A DNA stretch of 64,000 nt from Psychrobacter namhaensis (GCF_016107545.1 NZ_JABASS010000005.1:116726-180725); one strand, 5' to 3'. Counted from the stretch's first letter, positions 40,068-49,436 are shown. Program-made: numbers and translations. Notes: generated from the letters alone by a model not told the origin.

Positions 40068-40101
40068 TAAAATGTGTTAACATTCATTTTAAATGAATGT
40101 T
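40068..40101 (+). promoter_or_regulatory. NsrR-like operator with overlapping -10, upstream of hmp
   Basis: A perfect 11-1-11 inverted repeat: AACATTCATTT (40079-40089), one T, then its reverse complement (40091-40101). This spacing is exactly that of NsrR operators (AAGATGCyTTT half-sites). A TAAAAT -10-like hexamer at 40068-40073 would place the transcription start inside the palindrome. NsrR is a nitric-oxide sensing repressor of hmp in many gammaproteobacteria. Confidence 0.7.
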
Positions 40102-40282
40102 ATAGTGCTACTTTGACTGGTGACGCTAAGAGACTTTTGCTCAAAAGAATCTGCTCAAAACAATTTGCTAAAAAGAGTTTGATGGCAAGCGTCTATGAAG
40201 TCTATCTAGTGACCGTTGCTCATTTAAACCCTCATTTTCTGTTCTTTAACTCTCAATTTGTTCAATGACTAAGAGAAGTAAC

Positions 40283-41479
40283 ATGGCCTCACCACAAACG
40301 TTAGAAATCGTAAAAGCTACTGTCCCCGTACTCGAGGAGCATGGAACGGCAATCACCACCGTGTTTTATAAAAACATGTTTGAAGCGCACCCCGAACTGT
40401 TGGACATATTCAATGAAACCAATCAAAAATTAGGCCGCCAACAGACCGCATTAGCGATGACGGTGCTAGCCGCAGCCAAGCATTTGGATAAACTGGCCAC
40501 ACTATTGCCGCAGGTGACCCAAATCAGTCACAAGCATCGGGCTTTACAAATCCTGCCTGAGCACTATCCTATCGTTGGTAAGCATTTGATCGGGGCGATA
40601 AAAGAAGTACTGGGGTCGGCTGCGACTGATGACATTATTAACGCTTGGACCGAAGCTTACGATGAAATTGCCTCGGTATTTATTCAGATTGAGCATGGTA
40701 TGTATGAAGAGGCGATGTGGCAGGGTTTTGCTCCCTTTACCATCACTGAAAAAAGGGCCGCGGCCACAGATATCGCCGCTTTCACCGTTGAGCCAGTCAA
40801 TGATCGTTCAAAGAAGGCTCAAGACATCGATTTAAGCAAACTAAATTTGACAGCTGGTCAATACATCACCGTCAAAACAGACCCAAAAGACAGTGACCAT
40901 ATTGCCCTACGTCATTATTCTTTGTACTCGGCGAGTAGTGAAAAAGGCATCCAGTTTGCAGTAAGACGTGACAACCGTAATGAGCATCACGGCTTGGTGT
41001 CCAATTATCTGCATGATCATTTGGAGATTGGTGATACGGTTTTGCTGTCAGCGCCTGCAGGTGACTTTGCTCTGAATCAAAATCTGGTACAACAAAACGA
41101 GATCCCACTAGTGCTGATGAGCGCGGGTGTCGGCGTCACCCCTGTGTTGTCCATGCTAGAGGCCCAAGTGTCAGCCAATCCAAAACGCCCAATCATCTGG
41201 GTGTATGCTTGTCAAAATAAAGCGCATCACGCCTTTGCTGCTGAGGTAAATCAGTTATTGGAAATGGCTGCAACCGTAGAGACGCACCTGTTTTACTTTG
41301 ACTCTGGGCAAATATTGGATGAGGCGTGGCTTGCTAAATTGCCTAAGCCTGCTGATATTTATGTCTGTGGTTCGATGCCGTTTATGGAGAGTATGATTGA
41401 TGGGCTAATGGCATTAGATCATGGCGTTGATAGCGTCCATTATGAACCATTCGGTCCTAAAATGAGCTTAGGGGGCTAG
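40283..41479 (+). CDS. hmp: Nitric oxide dioxygenase / flavohaemoglobin
   Basis: Detoxifies NO to nitrate using O2 and NADH. 398 residues from the ATG at 40283 (AGAGAAG upstream; another ATG six codons earlier). Globin domain 1-140 with proximal His85 in SHKHRALQI, FAD domain with RHYSLYSA, and NAD domain with GVGVTPVLSMLEA and VYVCGS-like IYVCGSMPFM. Domain order and size match E. coli Hmp (396). Controlled, by sequence, through the NsrR-like palindrome about 180 bases upstream. Confidence 0.96.
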   Translation: MASPQTLEIVKATVPVLEEHGTAITTVFYKNMFEAHPELLDIFNETNQKLGRQQTALAMTVLAAAKHLDKLATLLPQVTQISHKHRALQILPEHYPIVGKHLIGAIKEVLGSAATDDIINAWTEAYDEIASVFIQIEHGMYEEAMWQGFAPFTITEKRAAATDIAAFTVEPVNDRSKKAQDIDLSKLNLTAGQYITVKTDPKDSDHIALRHYSLYSASSEKGIQFAVRRDNRNEHHGLVSNYLHDHLEIGDTVLLSAPAGDFALNQNLVQQNEIPLVLMSAGVGVTPVLSMLEAQVSANPKRPIIWVYACQNKAHHAFAAEVNQLLEMAATVETHLFYFDSGQILDEAWLAKLPKPADIYVCGSMPFMESMIDGLMALDHGVDSVHYEPFGPKMSLGG

Positions 41480-41508
41480 TTTTAACCCTTGTTTTCAGAA
41501 ATAGGTTT

Positions 41509-41549
41509 AAAAAAGTACTTAGCGTTAAAGTCATGCTAAGTGCTTTTTT
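41509..41549. terminator. Terminator after hmp (probably bidirectional)
   Basis: AAAAAAGTACTTAGC pairs with GCTAAGTGCTTTTTT (one G-T pair) around an 11-base loop. The converging gene ends 85 bases to the right. Confidence 0.8.
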
Positions 41550-41633
41550 AGAGGCAATGAATAGGGATTTGTTGTACACGCAGGGCGCTCTGGTGTAGAA
41601 GTTGGAAAATCTTCTAAAAGCGTTAAAATCAAA

Positions 41634-42524
41634 CTACTTTGCCTTTTTTTCAACCAATCCAATCATCACACCCATCTCTTTTTTATCATGTTTGTCGATA
41701 CTGGGCGCATATAACGCCGAAGCAATCCCGCCATCTAAAAATAAAGCATTCGGACAGTCCAACTCATTTTTGAATAAGGTGGCAAATTGATAAAATGTCA
41801 CAGGTACCTCACTATTGGCAAATTTTATGCGGCCATCATGGCAAACGCCTACCGCGTTACGGATTTTGAGTGAGGTACTATCAGGATTGAACTGGGGATG
41901 GATCTCGTCATTGATGACCAGCATCGGACCAGACTGTGTGGCATACCAAGGCTTTGCGTCATCACTTTTTAGCCGGTCACCTAAAGCACGGCTTTCTGTA
42001 ATTTGCACGTTGCCAGATTTATCCCACCAGAGCACGCCATTGGGCAGTAGATGAAAATTTCCGCCGCCTTCTTTGAGGTTTAAAGCGCGCTTTTCTTCAC
42101 CCTCAATAACGGTATAGCCAATCGGTGCATAAGTGTCATTGTACATACCGGCATTCATGGCAAATTTAAGCGTTTGATTTGCTGGTAACGTTGTTAATAA
42201 TGCATCAAAGGTCAGTAGGGGTTGCGTACTATCAGGCTGTTGCCAAAATAACTGTAAAGCATAGCGATCACTAGTCAACGCTTCAGCTTTAACGCTACAA
42301 GTGTTATAAGCAAAGGGGGCGTCTTCGGTCTGACAAGACCAATTCTGTGGGTCACTGGCAGAGTCGTTATTATTTATTGGCTGGCAAGCACTGACACTTA
42401 GGACACTGAGCAAGAGTAGGGCGGCGGCCCATAACGGTAAGGAAGGAGCAAAACTTGGCATCAATCGTGAGTCTTTTAAAAGGTGGAGTGAAAGGTAGAG
42501 AATTTTAACGGACAGCGTTTTCAT
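41634..42524 (-). CDS. Phosphodiester glycosidase (DUF2233/NAGPA-like) lipoprotein
   Basis: 296 residues with a lipoprotein signal (lipobox SVSAC). The domain has FAMNAGMYNDTYAPIGYTV, QSGPMLVIN and FLDGGIASALY, all typical of the phosphodiester glycosidase (NAGPA) superfamily, whose members cut sugar-1-phosphodiester bonds. Anchored in the envelope, substrate unknown. The first 21 residues before MPSFAPS look unlike a signal peptide, so ATG 42461 could be the true start. It follows the glutamate-synthase-like gene by 9 bases, so the two are co-transcribed. Confidence 0.82.
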   Translation of the reverse strand: MKTLSVKILYLSLHLLKDSRLMPSFAPSLPLWAAALLLLSVLSVSACQPINNNDSASDPQNWSCQTEDAPFAYNTCSVKAEALTSDRYALQLFWQQPDSTQPLLTFDALLTTLPANQTLKFAMNAGMYNDTYAPIGYTVIEGEEKRALNLKEGGGNFHLLPNGVLWWDKSGNVQITESRALGDRLKSDDAKPWYATQSGPMLVINDEIHPQFNPDSTSLKIRNAVGVCHDGRIKFANSEVPVTFYQFATLFKNELDCPNALFLDGGIASALYAPSIDKHDKKEMGVMIGLVEKKAK

Positions 42525-42533
42525 CGCAGAATT

Positions 42534-44336
42534 TTACTCACTGCTATGCGGAAAGTCACGAAAGGTATTATTGACGTTACCGATTAACCTGCCACCGTCA
42601 ACGATGTCATCCAAGCTGCCAAGGCTTTGTTCTGTTGGCGCACTGGTCTCTTTACCTTTATCGCGTGAGTCTTTGTTGTAAGCAATCAGCGCATCATTAT
42701 TCGCTAAGAAGCTATCAGGATTTGCCATGACCCACATCTGATTAAACACATCCGCACGGGCGCTTTGATCGAGTAATGCCTCTTTGTCAGTAAAATAAAA
42801 GTACTTCGATAATAACTTTATCTGCCCGTCATCTAAACGGCGAGCAATATGATACGGCTGCAATTGGCTTGGGTGTTGTAGACCCACGGCACCAACGATA
42901 CTGGCAAGCGACTTGAGCGTGTTTTTATGGAAGCTTGCGACTCGCTCCGCTTTACTTGGGACGTCTAAGGCTTTTTGGCGATAGGGATCTTGGGTGGCAA
43001 CACCTGTCGGGCAAGTATTGGTATGACAAGAGCGCGACTGAATACACCCAACGGCAAACATAAAGCCGCGCGCTGAGTTGCACCAGTCTGCACCCAAGGC
43101 AATCATACGAGCGATATCAAAACCAGAGACGATTTTGCCGCTTACGCCAAGCTTAATTTTGTCACGAATACCTGCGCCGACCAACGTATTGTGTACCAAT
43201 AAAAACCCTTCCACCATTGGCATGCCGACGTTATCCATAAATTCAACAGGGGCGGCGCCTGTACCACCTTCCGCACCATCGATGACGATGAAGTCAGGGT
43301 AGTTGTCGGTCTCTATCATCGCTTTAACAATCGCCATAAACTGCCAAGGTTGTCCCACACATAGCTTAAAGCCCACTGGTTTTCCGCCTGATAATTCACG
43401 TAACTGTTGCCAAAAGGCGACAAGCTCGCGTGGGGTGCTAAAAGCGGTATGAGATGATGGTGAGATGCAGTCTTGTCCCATGGGCACATGACGCGTTTCG
43501 GCTATTTCTTGGGTGATTTTCTCGGCTGGTAGCACGCCGCCTTTACCAGGCTTTGCTCCTTGAGACAGTTTGATTTCGATCATTTTAACTTGAGGGTCGA
43601 CCGATTTTTCGGCAAAAGCCTGAGGATCAAAGTTACCATGCTCATCACGACAACCAAAATATCCGGTACCCAGCTCCCAAATCAAATCGCCACCGAACTT
43701 GCGATGATAAGGGCTGATGGCGCCTTCGCCTGTATCGTGGGTAAAGCCGCCAATTTTTGCGCCTTGATTGAGCGCCATAATGGCATTGGCAGATAAGCTA
43801 CCAAAGCTCATCGCTGAGATATTAAACACTGACATGTCATGTGGCTGCTGACAACGCTCACCACCAACCGTGATGCGAAAGTCTTTATTTTTTAGAGGCT
43901 GACTGATCGCTGACTGTAAAAACCACTCTTTGCCTTGTGTATATAAATTATCTAACGTACCAAAGGCATTGGTGTCACTGACATTTTTAGCCCGCTGGTA
44001 GACAAGGGCGCGTTGCTGGCGTGAAAACGGCACTTGCTCTTTGTCGTTTTCTAACAAGTACTGGCGAATCTCTGGGCGAAAGTCCTCGAGCACGTAACGA
44101 ATGTGTCCGGCAACCGGATAATTGCTCAAGATAGAATGCTTGGATTGAATCAAGTCATATATGCCCAGTGCGACCCCGAAACCACCAATAATAATTAGCC
44201 ACCAGTTAGTGAGTAATAGACCGGCCAATAGGATCAATATGGCAGCACCAAAAGTACTAAAGCGCAGTAATAAACCGACCACATAAGGCAAACTGGCTTT
44301 GGGTTCAGGATTTAGATTGGTACGAGATTGGGGCAT
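42534..44336 (-). CDS. FMN-binding glutamate synthase family protein
   Basis: 600 residues from ATG 44336 (MPQSRTNL). Two or three N-terminal transmembrane helices (about 25-70) anchor a glutamate-synthase-like TIM barrel with SAMSFGSLSANAIMAL, GGFTHDTGEGAIS, KPGKGGVLPAEK, GVSGKIVSG and the 3Fe-4S cysteines in CIQSRSCHTNTCPTGV (C-x5-C-x4-C). Lacks the amidotransferase domain, so it is not a complete GltB; natural acceptor and donor are unknown. In-frame GTG at 44477 would add 47 residues that include a weak hydrophobic stretch; no ribosome binding site supports it. Confidence 0.85.
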   Translation of the reverse strand: MPQSRTNLNPEPKASLPYVVGLLLRFSTFGAAILILLAGLLLTNWWLIIIGGFGVALGIYDLIQSKHSILSNYPVAGHIRYVLEDFRPEIRQYLLENDKEQVPFSRQQRALVYQRAKNVSDTNAFGTLDNLYTQGKEWFLQSAISQPLKNKDFRITVGGERCQQPHDMSVFNISAMSFGSLSANAIMALNQGAKIGGFTHDTGEGAISPYHRKFGGDLIWELGTGYFGCRDEHGNFDPQAFAEKSVDPQVKMIEIKLSQGAKPGKGGVLPAEKITQEIAETRHVPMGQDCISPSSHTAFSTPRELVAFWQQLRELSGGKPVGFKLCVGQPWQFMAIVKAMIETDNYPDFIVIDGAEGGTGAAPVEFMDNVGMPMVEGFLLVHNTLVGAGIRDKIKLGVSGKIVSGFDIARMIALGADWCNSARGFMFAVGCIQSRSCHTNTCPTGVATQDPYRQKALDVPSKAERVASFHKNTLKSLASIVGAVGLQHPSQLQPYHIARRLDDGQIKLLSKYFYFTDKEALLDQSARADVFNQMWVMANPDSFLANNDALIAYNKDSRDKGKETSAPTEQSLGSLDDIVDGGRLIGNVNNTFRDFPHSSE

Positions 44337-44741
44337 AACAACACTCAACAGGCATATACAAACATTAAAAAAGGCGAAGATCACTGAAGTAGAAAGACGA
44401 CTAAAGAGGACTCTACCACTATCAAATGCCAGTAAGCGTCCAGAAGTATCGTCTACATCCTCCATATATGATATCACTGCCTAGAATTAATTGGGTAACA
44501 GTGTGCTAAAGTAATTCAGGTAGATGGCATACATGCTGAGACTGACTGTTTACCCCACCTTTGAGTTTACCTAATAGCTCAAATTTAGCCAGTTCAAACT
44601 ATCCGATTAATGAGAATAAAAATAGCCTAAGTAAAATTATCACTCATCCCATAATCGATAATCAGATTTCAGCTGATATTGAACCCATTGATGCCGTGCA
44701 ATTGACGTACGTGATACAGATTTTGAGCTAAGGACATATCT
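44337..44741. other. Intergenic region between the glutamate-synthase-like gene and the IclR gene
   Basis: About 400 bases on which I see no gene, repeat or terminator. It should carry the promoter of the glutamate-synthase-like/phosphodiesterase pair and the 3' end of the IclR transcript. Confidence 0.35.
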
Positions 44742-45569
44742 TTAATCTCCATTACCAATCTTTTTAGCCAACGCCTGCAATTTTGGCACAATGATCAAAG
44801 CATAGTCATCCGCGTCCCAGTTGGCACTCGGGACACTGGCATTGATTGAGTAAGCGTGTTGTCCAGTGGCGACATCATATACGCCAACAGCGACTGCCAA
44901 TATATCAGTAGAAAACTCACCGTCAGAGACGGTATACCCATACTTTTTATAGTGTTCTACTGCCTGTTCTAAGGCGGTTTGCGCGCTATGAAACATGTCT
45001 TTAGGTAAATGCTCTTGTAGATTATTACTAATCATAGCCTGTCTTGTCGCTGAGCTGACAGCATAAAACGCGCGGCCAATAGCAGTGTATGCCACGGGCA
45101 CTGCTGAGCCAACTTGTAGATTAACCGATAGACGAGCAGGGCTGCGACAACAGGCGTGATAGCGCATCTCTCCTTCGACCTCAGTGGCTAAATTCACCGA
45201 CACCTCATTTTCGCTGGCGAATTGTCGTAATAATGGCGCTGCAGCAGCGATCATATCATGACGACTCCACGCAGTAGCGCTGAGCCGTACTGCACTACTG
45301 CCCAATTGATAGTGTCCGTGTTCAGTGGTGCGCAAAAACCCAAGCGTGGTTAAGGTATGGATGAGACGGGTGATGGTCGCTTTTGGCAATTGAGTCATTT
45401 GACACAACTGCTGATGGGTAAGTCGCTCGTGATGCTCAAAGGCGGCAAGCAATGTCAGTCCGCGACCAAGCGCTGTCACAAACTGCCGGTCATTGTCGTT
45501 TTTGCTTTGGCTAAGCGTGTTGTTTATTCGATCCAGTAGAGGAATGGCTGTGGATAAGGGTTTTGTCAT
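44742..45569 (-). CDS. IclR family transcriptional regulator (glutarate/glutaryl-CoA branch)
   Basis: 275 residues: winged helix-turn-helix at about 28-90 (LTHQQLCQMTQLPKATITRLIHTLTTLGFL) and IclR effector domain at about 100-270. Divergent from the glutaryl-CoA dehydrogenase gene, with a GAAAC-TAA-GTTTC palindrome between them, so it most likely senses a pathway intermediate. In Pseudomonas the corresponding gcdHG regulator is of the LysR type; here an IclR protein takes the position. Confidence 0.9.
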   Translation of the reverse strand: MTKPLSTAIPLLDRINNTLSQSKNDNDRQFVTALGRGLTLLAAFEHHERLTHQQLCQMTQLPKATITRLIHTLTTLGFLRTTEHGHYQLGSSAVRLSATAWSRHDMIAAAAPLLRQFASENEVSVNLATEVEGEMRYHACCRSPARLSVNLQVGSAVPVAYTAIGRAFYAVSSATRQAMISNNLQEHLPKDMFHSAQTALEQAVEHYKKYGYTVSDGEFSTDILAVAVGVYDVATGQHAYSINASVPSANWDADDYALIIVPKLQALAKKIGNGD

Positions 45570-45637
45570 TTTATACTCATATTTTTTTGATAAAGGTTTA
45601 CAGCGTGGCTTAATTTTGCTTAAATAGTTTATATTAT

Positions 45638-45660
45638 GAAACTAAGTTTCGCACAGCGGA
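45638..45660. promoter_or_regulatory. Candidate IclR operator in the gcdH divergent region
   Basis: Palindrome GAAAC-TAA-GTTTC (45638-45650), overlapped on its right by TTTCGC-ACA-GCGGAA (45647-45661), a second near-palindrome. IclR proteins often bind about 13-15 bp palindromes of the GAAAnnnnTTTC kind. Confidence 0.5.
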
Positions 45661-45745
45661 ATTATAAAGTCAATAACTTGCTAAATCAGTTTATGACATT
45701 TATCACTACTCGTCAGTCAGGATGACTGATATCAAGGAGAGACAC

Positions 45746-46930
45746 ATGGCAACATCGACCAACCCTCGTTTTAACTGGGAAGACCCTTTTTTATTACGCA
45801 ACCAGCTCACTGACGAAGAGCGTATGGTGACGGACAGTGCTCAGCAGTTTTTTCAAAAAGAGCTGATGCCGGGCATTATCAATGCCAATCGCAATGAGCA
45901 CTTTGATCGCAATATCATGCGTCAAATGGGTGAGATGGGCCTGCTTGGGGTGACGATTGATGGCTACGGCTGTGCTGGTTTGTCAAGTGTTGCCTATGGT
46001 TTGATTGCCAAAGAGGTAGAAGCGGTCGATTCGGGCTACCGCTCAGCGATGAGTGTCCAATCGAGCCTTGTGATGCACCCTATTTGGGCATACGGTACAG
46101 AAGAACAAAGAGAAAAATACTTGCCGAAGCTTGCCACGGGTGAATACGTTGGCTGCTTTGGTTTGACAGAGCCAGACTCTGGTTCAGATCCGTCATCGAT
46201 GTCGACACGTGCGCGTGCAGTCGATGGGGGTTATGAGCTAACTGGTAATAAAATGTGGATTACCAATAGTCCTATCGCTGATGTGTTTGTCGTTTGGGCC
46301 AAAGATGATGCAGGGGACATTCGCGGTTTTGTGTTAGACAAAGGCATGAAAGGGCTGTCTGCGCCAAAAATTGAAGGCAAGTTCTCACTGCGGGCCTCAG
46401 TCACGGGTGAGATCGTCATGGATAAAGTGTTTGTCCCTGAAGCGAATGCCTTCCCAGATATTCGTGGTCTAAAAGGTCCTTTTGGCTGCTTAAATAAAGC
46501 CCGTTATGGTATCGCTTGGGGTTCGATGGGTGCGGCTGAGTTCTGCTGGAAAGCGGCGCGTCAATACACGCTAGATCGTAAGCAGTTTGGTCGTCCGCTG
46601 GCCGCAACACAGCTGGTGCAGTTGAAGCTGGCCAATATGCAAACAGAGATCACTTTAGGTCTACAAGCCGCGCTACGTGTCGGTCGTCTGATGGATGAGG
46701 ACAACGCTGCCCCTGAGATGATCTCTATGATTAAGCGTAATAACTGTGGTAAAGCACTTGAGATCGCTCGTATCGCTCGTGATATGCATGGTGGTAATGG
46801 TATCTCTGATGAGTTCCATATCATCCGTCATGTCATGAACTTAGAAGCCGTCAATACCTATGAAGGTACACATGATATTCATGCCCTTATCCTAGGTCGT
46901 GCACAGACAGGCATTCAAGCATTCTTTTAA
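45746..46930 (+). CDS. gcdH: Glutaryl-CoA dehydrogenase
   Basis: FAD enzyme that oxidatively decarboxylates glutaryl-CoA to crotonyl-CoA. 394 residues with [47 protein letters not shown] and the catalytic Glu373 in [15 protein letters not shown], the GCDH-type version of this loop. Start ATG 45746 is set by AAGGAG upstream; a further ATG 8 codons earlier overlaps that site. It stands divergent from an IclR gene. The CoA-transferase that makes its substrate follows after a 334-base gap holding repeat copy C. Confidence 0.94.
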   Translation: MATSTNPRFNWEDPFLLRNQLTDEERMVTDSAQQFFQKELMPGIINANRNEHFDRNIMRQMGEMGLLGVTIDGYGCAGLSSVAYGLIAKEVEAVDSGYRSAMSVQSSLVMHPIWAYGTEEQREKYLPKLATGEYVGCFGLTEPDSGSDPSSMSTRARAVDGGYELTGNKMWITNSPIADVFVVWAKDDAGDIRGFVLDKGMKGLSAPKIEGKFSLRASVTGEIVMDKVFVPEANAFPDIRGLKGPFGCLNKARYGIAWGSMGAAEFCWKAARQYTLDRKQFGRPLAATQLVQLKLANMQTEITLGLQAALRVGRLMDEDNAAPEMISMIKRNNCGKALEIARIARDMHGGNGISDEFHIIRHVMNLEAVNTYEGTHDIHALILGRAQTGIQAFF

Positions 46931-46937
46931 GTGTTTT

Positions 46938-47077
46938 TATAGTCAGTTGAAAATAAAATCAATACGTTAATATCATCGTGCGAATGGGATGAATTTTTCT
47001 GGCTTGCTGTTCGCCAGCGTGACAGAGGCTACAAAAAAATTATCCCATTCACTCTGTATCGGTTTTCAATAGAATGG
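46938..47077 (-). repeat. Dispersed palindromic repeat, copy C
   Basis: Reverse complement aligns gap-free with copy B over 140 bases (I count about 17 mismatches). Long stem AATGGGATgAATTTTT / AAAAAATTaTCCCATT and an inner CTGGC/GCCAG hairpin replacing the CGCAG/CTGCG of copy B. Left end TATAGTC is kept; the matching right end has decayed. Confidence 0.85.
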
Positions 47078-47169
47078 CCAAAAATGTTTAACACAGAGAT
47101 GCTTCACTGCGTACGTTGCGGCTTGGACTTTTGTGAAAAAGAGCATCAATAGTAGCGTACGTTTTTAGT

Positions 47170-47214
47170 TGTTATTCATCATCTAACTGCTGAGGGGCTA
47201 AATGATGAATAACA
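47170..47214. other. 13-bp inverted repeat upstream of the CoA-transferase gene
   Basis: TGTTATTCATCAT (47170-47182) and its exact reverse complement (47202-47214) surround a 19-base loop. AGTTTTATTATT follows, so it may be a terminator for gcdH or a regulatory hairpin in the leader of the next gene, 50 bases on. Confidence 0.6.
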
Positions 47215-47264
47215 GTTTTATTATTAGAAAATCAAAAAAACAGGTTAAAAAATAAGGGACTCTT

Positions 47265-48464
47265 ATGACTGATATGCCAAAAGGCGCGTTGAATGGTGTC
47301 AAAGTGCTTGACTTATCGAGAGTGTTGGCAGGCCCTTCTTGCACGCAGGTGCTGGCGGATCTTGGGGCAGAAGTCATCAAAGTTGAGCGTCCTGGCATTG
47401 GTGATGAAACCCGTCACTGGGCACCGCCAAAGTTCAGCGATAACACGTCCGCTTATTATGCCACCATCAATCGCAATAAAAAATCGCTCACCGTAGACAT
47501 TACCACGCCAGCGGGGCAAGCCATTATCAAACAGCTTGCCATTGATAGCGATATTCTAGTAGAAAATTTTAAGGTCGGCGGGCTTAAAAAATACGGCTTA
47601 GACTACGACAGCCTAAAACAAGACAATCCGCGTCTGATTTATGCGTCTTTAACAGGATTTGGGCAGACAGGGCCAGATGCCAAGCGTCCCGGTTATGATT
47701 ATATTATCCAAGGTCTGTCAGGGCTGATGAGTATCACGGGTCCCAGCGATGGCGAACCACACAAGGTCGGTGTGGCAGTCGTTGATTTATTTGCAGGCTT
47801 ACAGCTGACCATTGGTATCCAAGCGGCGTTATTGGCCCGTCAAAATACAGGACTGGGACAACATGTGGATGTGGCATTGCTCGATAGTGCGCTTGCCATG
47901 TTGGCAAACGTCGGTATGAACCATCTGGCGTCAGACAAAGTACCACCAAGACTGGGTAATCAACATCCAAATATCGTGCCTTATCAAGTATTTACCGCTA
48001 AAGGGCAAGCGCACTTTATTTTAGCTTGTGGCAATGACAGCCAGTTTGCCAAACTATGCGATGTCCTCTCAGTCGATTGGCACACTGACGAGCGTTTTAT
48101 GACCAATCCTGCCCGCGTTGCCCATCGGGAGCTTCTGTGTGATGCGCTGACCAAGCAATTCGCTCAGCGTCCACGCGCCCACTGGTTAGAGGTTTTAGAG
48201 CAGGCAGGTATTCCGTGCGGGGCGATTCATAATATCGCTGAAGCTCTGTCCATGCCGCAAGCGCTGGCCCGTGAGATGATTGTTGATTTTGCAGCGCTTG
48301 GCAGTCCTGTACGCGCACTTGGCAATCCGATCAAACTATCCGCTTCACCTATAAGCTATCGCTCGCCGCCACCCAAGTTGAGTGAGCATACCGATAGTAC
48401 CTTGGCTACGCTCGGTTACGATAATGATATGATCGCCAAACTCAAAGCCGATGGAATTGTTTAG
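47265..48464 (+). CDS. CaiB/BaiF class III CoA-transferase (glutarate CoA-transferase-like)
   Basis: 399 residues. GALNGVKVLDLSRVLAGPSCTQVLAD, VIKVERP, NRNKKSLTVD and catalytic-type Asp174 in KVGVAVVDLFAGL are family landmarks. It moves CoA between organic acids; next to gcdH the natural reading is succinyl-CoA:glutarate CoA-transfer giving glutaryl-CoA, as in the human SUGCT protein. This is inference from context. Converges with the second IclR gene across 39 bases. Confidence 0.87.
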   Translation: MTDMPKGALNGVKVLDLSRVLAGPSCTQVLADLGAEVIKVERPGIGDETRHWAPPKFSDNTSAYYATINRNKKSLTVDITTPAGQAIIKQLAIDSDILVENFKVGGLKKYGLDYDSLKQDNPRLIYASLTGFGQTGPDAKRPGYDYIIQGLSGLMSITGPSDGEPHKVGVAVVDLFAGLQLTIGIQAALLARQNTGLGQHVDVALLDSALAMLANVGMNHLASDKVPPRLGNQHPNIVPYQVFTAKGQAHFILACGNDSQFAKLCDVLSVDWHTDERFMTNPARVAHRELLCDALTKQFAQRPRAHWLEVLEQAGIPCGAIHNIAEALSMPQALAREMIVDFAALGSPVRALGNPIKLSASPISYRSPPPKLSEHTDSTLATLGYDNDMIAKLKADGIV

Positions 48465-48503
48465 TGAAGTGTTTAAAAGAAGCGCAACATTAACCCCTTT
48501 ATC

Positions 48504-49265
48504 TTAATGAGCGCTAAAGCCCAAACGTTGCTCAATTTGCTCAGCCAACTCAATCAGCACGGCACTGACTTCAGCCCGCTTTGCTTCGTACTCTCCTTGC
48601 AAAAAACTGACTGCCATACCAGCGACGGCAGTGCCTGAAGCATTACGGATATAAGTGCCTAAGCAGTACATACCATCGCGCAGTTGCCCATCATCGAGTG
48701 ACACTCGACTTTCATGTATCGCTGCAAGCTCGATGGATAAATCTGTAAAATTACTGACGCCATGTTGTGTCATGGGCGTCGGAAACCTCTCTTTATACAA
48801 TAACTTTATGCTGTCCATAGACATGGTTGACAGCATGGCTTTACCTGTCGCAGAAAATACGGCAGGTACTCGAACCCCTGCTCGAAAGGTAAAGCCGAGC
48901 GGGGCGGGTGACTCATGACAGGCCAAAAACACCACTTCCCCCAGATCCAGCTTAGACAAGGTGACCGTGTGCTGAAGTAGGACTGGGTACTGTACGATAA
49001 GGTCTTTAAACAACTGTACAACGCCTTGCTGCTGCTCATATTTGCCTGCCCAATACATCAAATAAGAGCCTAGATGAAAGCGACTGTCCGTATCTTTATA
49101 GATGACATGTTTGTTCAGTAAGCTTTGCAAAATATTATGGGTTGAGCTACGAGGAAGCGCCAACTCTTTAGCGATATGAGCAGCAGTAAGAGGGTGAGGA
49201 CTGTCTGTAATCAAATCCAAAATTTGAAACGTTTTGTCCAATGCAGGGACAGCGGTCGAGCTCAT
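48504..49265 (-). CDS. IclR family transcriptional regulator (semialdehyde branch)
   Basis: 253 residues: winged helix at about 10-75 (LTAAHIAKELALPRSSTHNILQSLL) and effector domain to the end with the GLGF C-terminal pattern. Divergent from the semialdehyde dehydrogenase gene; a perfect 11-6-11 palindrome lies in the shared promoter region. It differs widely from the other IclR protein 3 kb away, so the two are not a recent duplication. Confidence 0.9.
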   Translation of the reverse strand: MSSTAVPALDKTFQILDLITDSPHPLTAAHIAKELALPRSSTHNILQSLLNKHVIYKDTDSRFHLGSYLMYWAGKYEQQQGVVQLFKDLIVQYPVLLQHTVTLSKLDLGEVVFLACHESPAPLGFTFRAGVRVPAVFSATGKAMLSTMSMDSIKLLYKERFPTPMTQHGVSNFTDLSIELAAIHESRVSLDDGQLRDGMYCLGTYIRNASGTAVAGMAVSFLQGEYEAKRAEVSAVLIELAEQIEQRLGFSAH

Positions 49266-49390
49266 AAGTAACCTATCAAAGTTAATAAAATCAATATTGT
49301 ATAAAAATGTCGCGATAAATAATCATGAAAATGCGAATAAGGGTTGCAAACCAGAAGCGATCATTCCTATAATGATGTCTCATATATAGA

Positions 49391-49418
49391 ATACTTGTTC
49401 AGTATATTGAACAAGTAT
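49391..49418. promoter_or_regulatory. Palindromic operator candidate before the davD/gabD gene
   Basis: ATACTTGTTCA (49391-49401), a 6-base spacer and the exact reverse complement (49408-49418). It ends about 18 bases before a TTGACA -35, an activator-like position for the plus-strand genes. Confidence 0.6.
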
Positions 49419-49436
49419 GAAAGTATCAATAATTAT

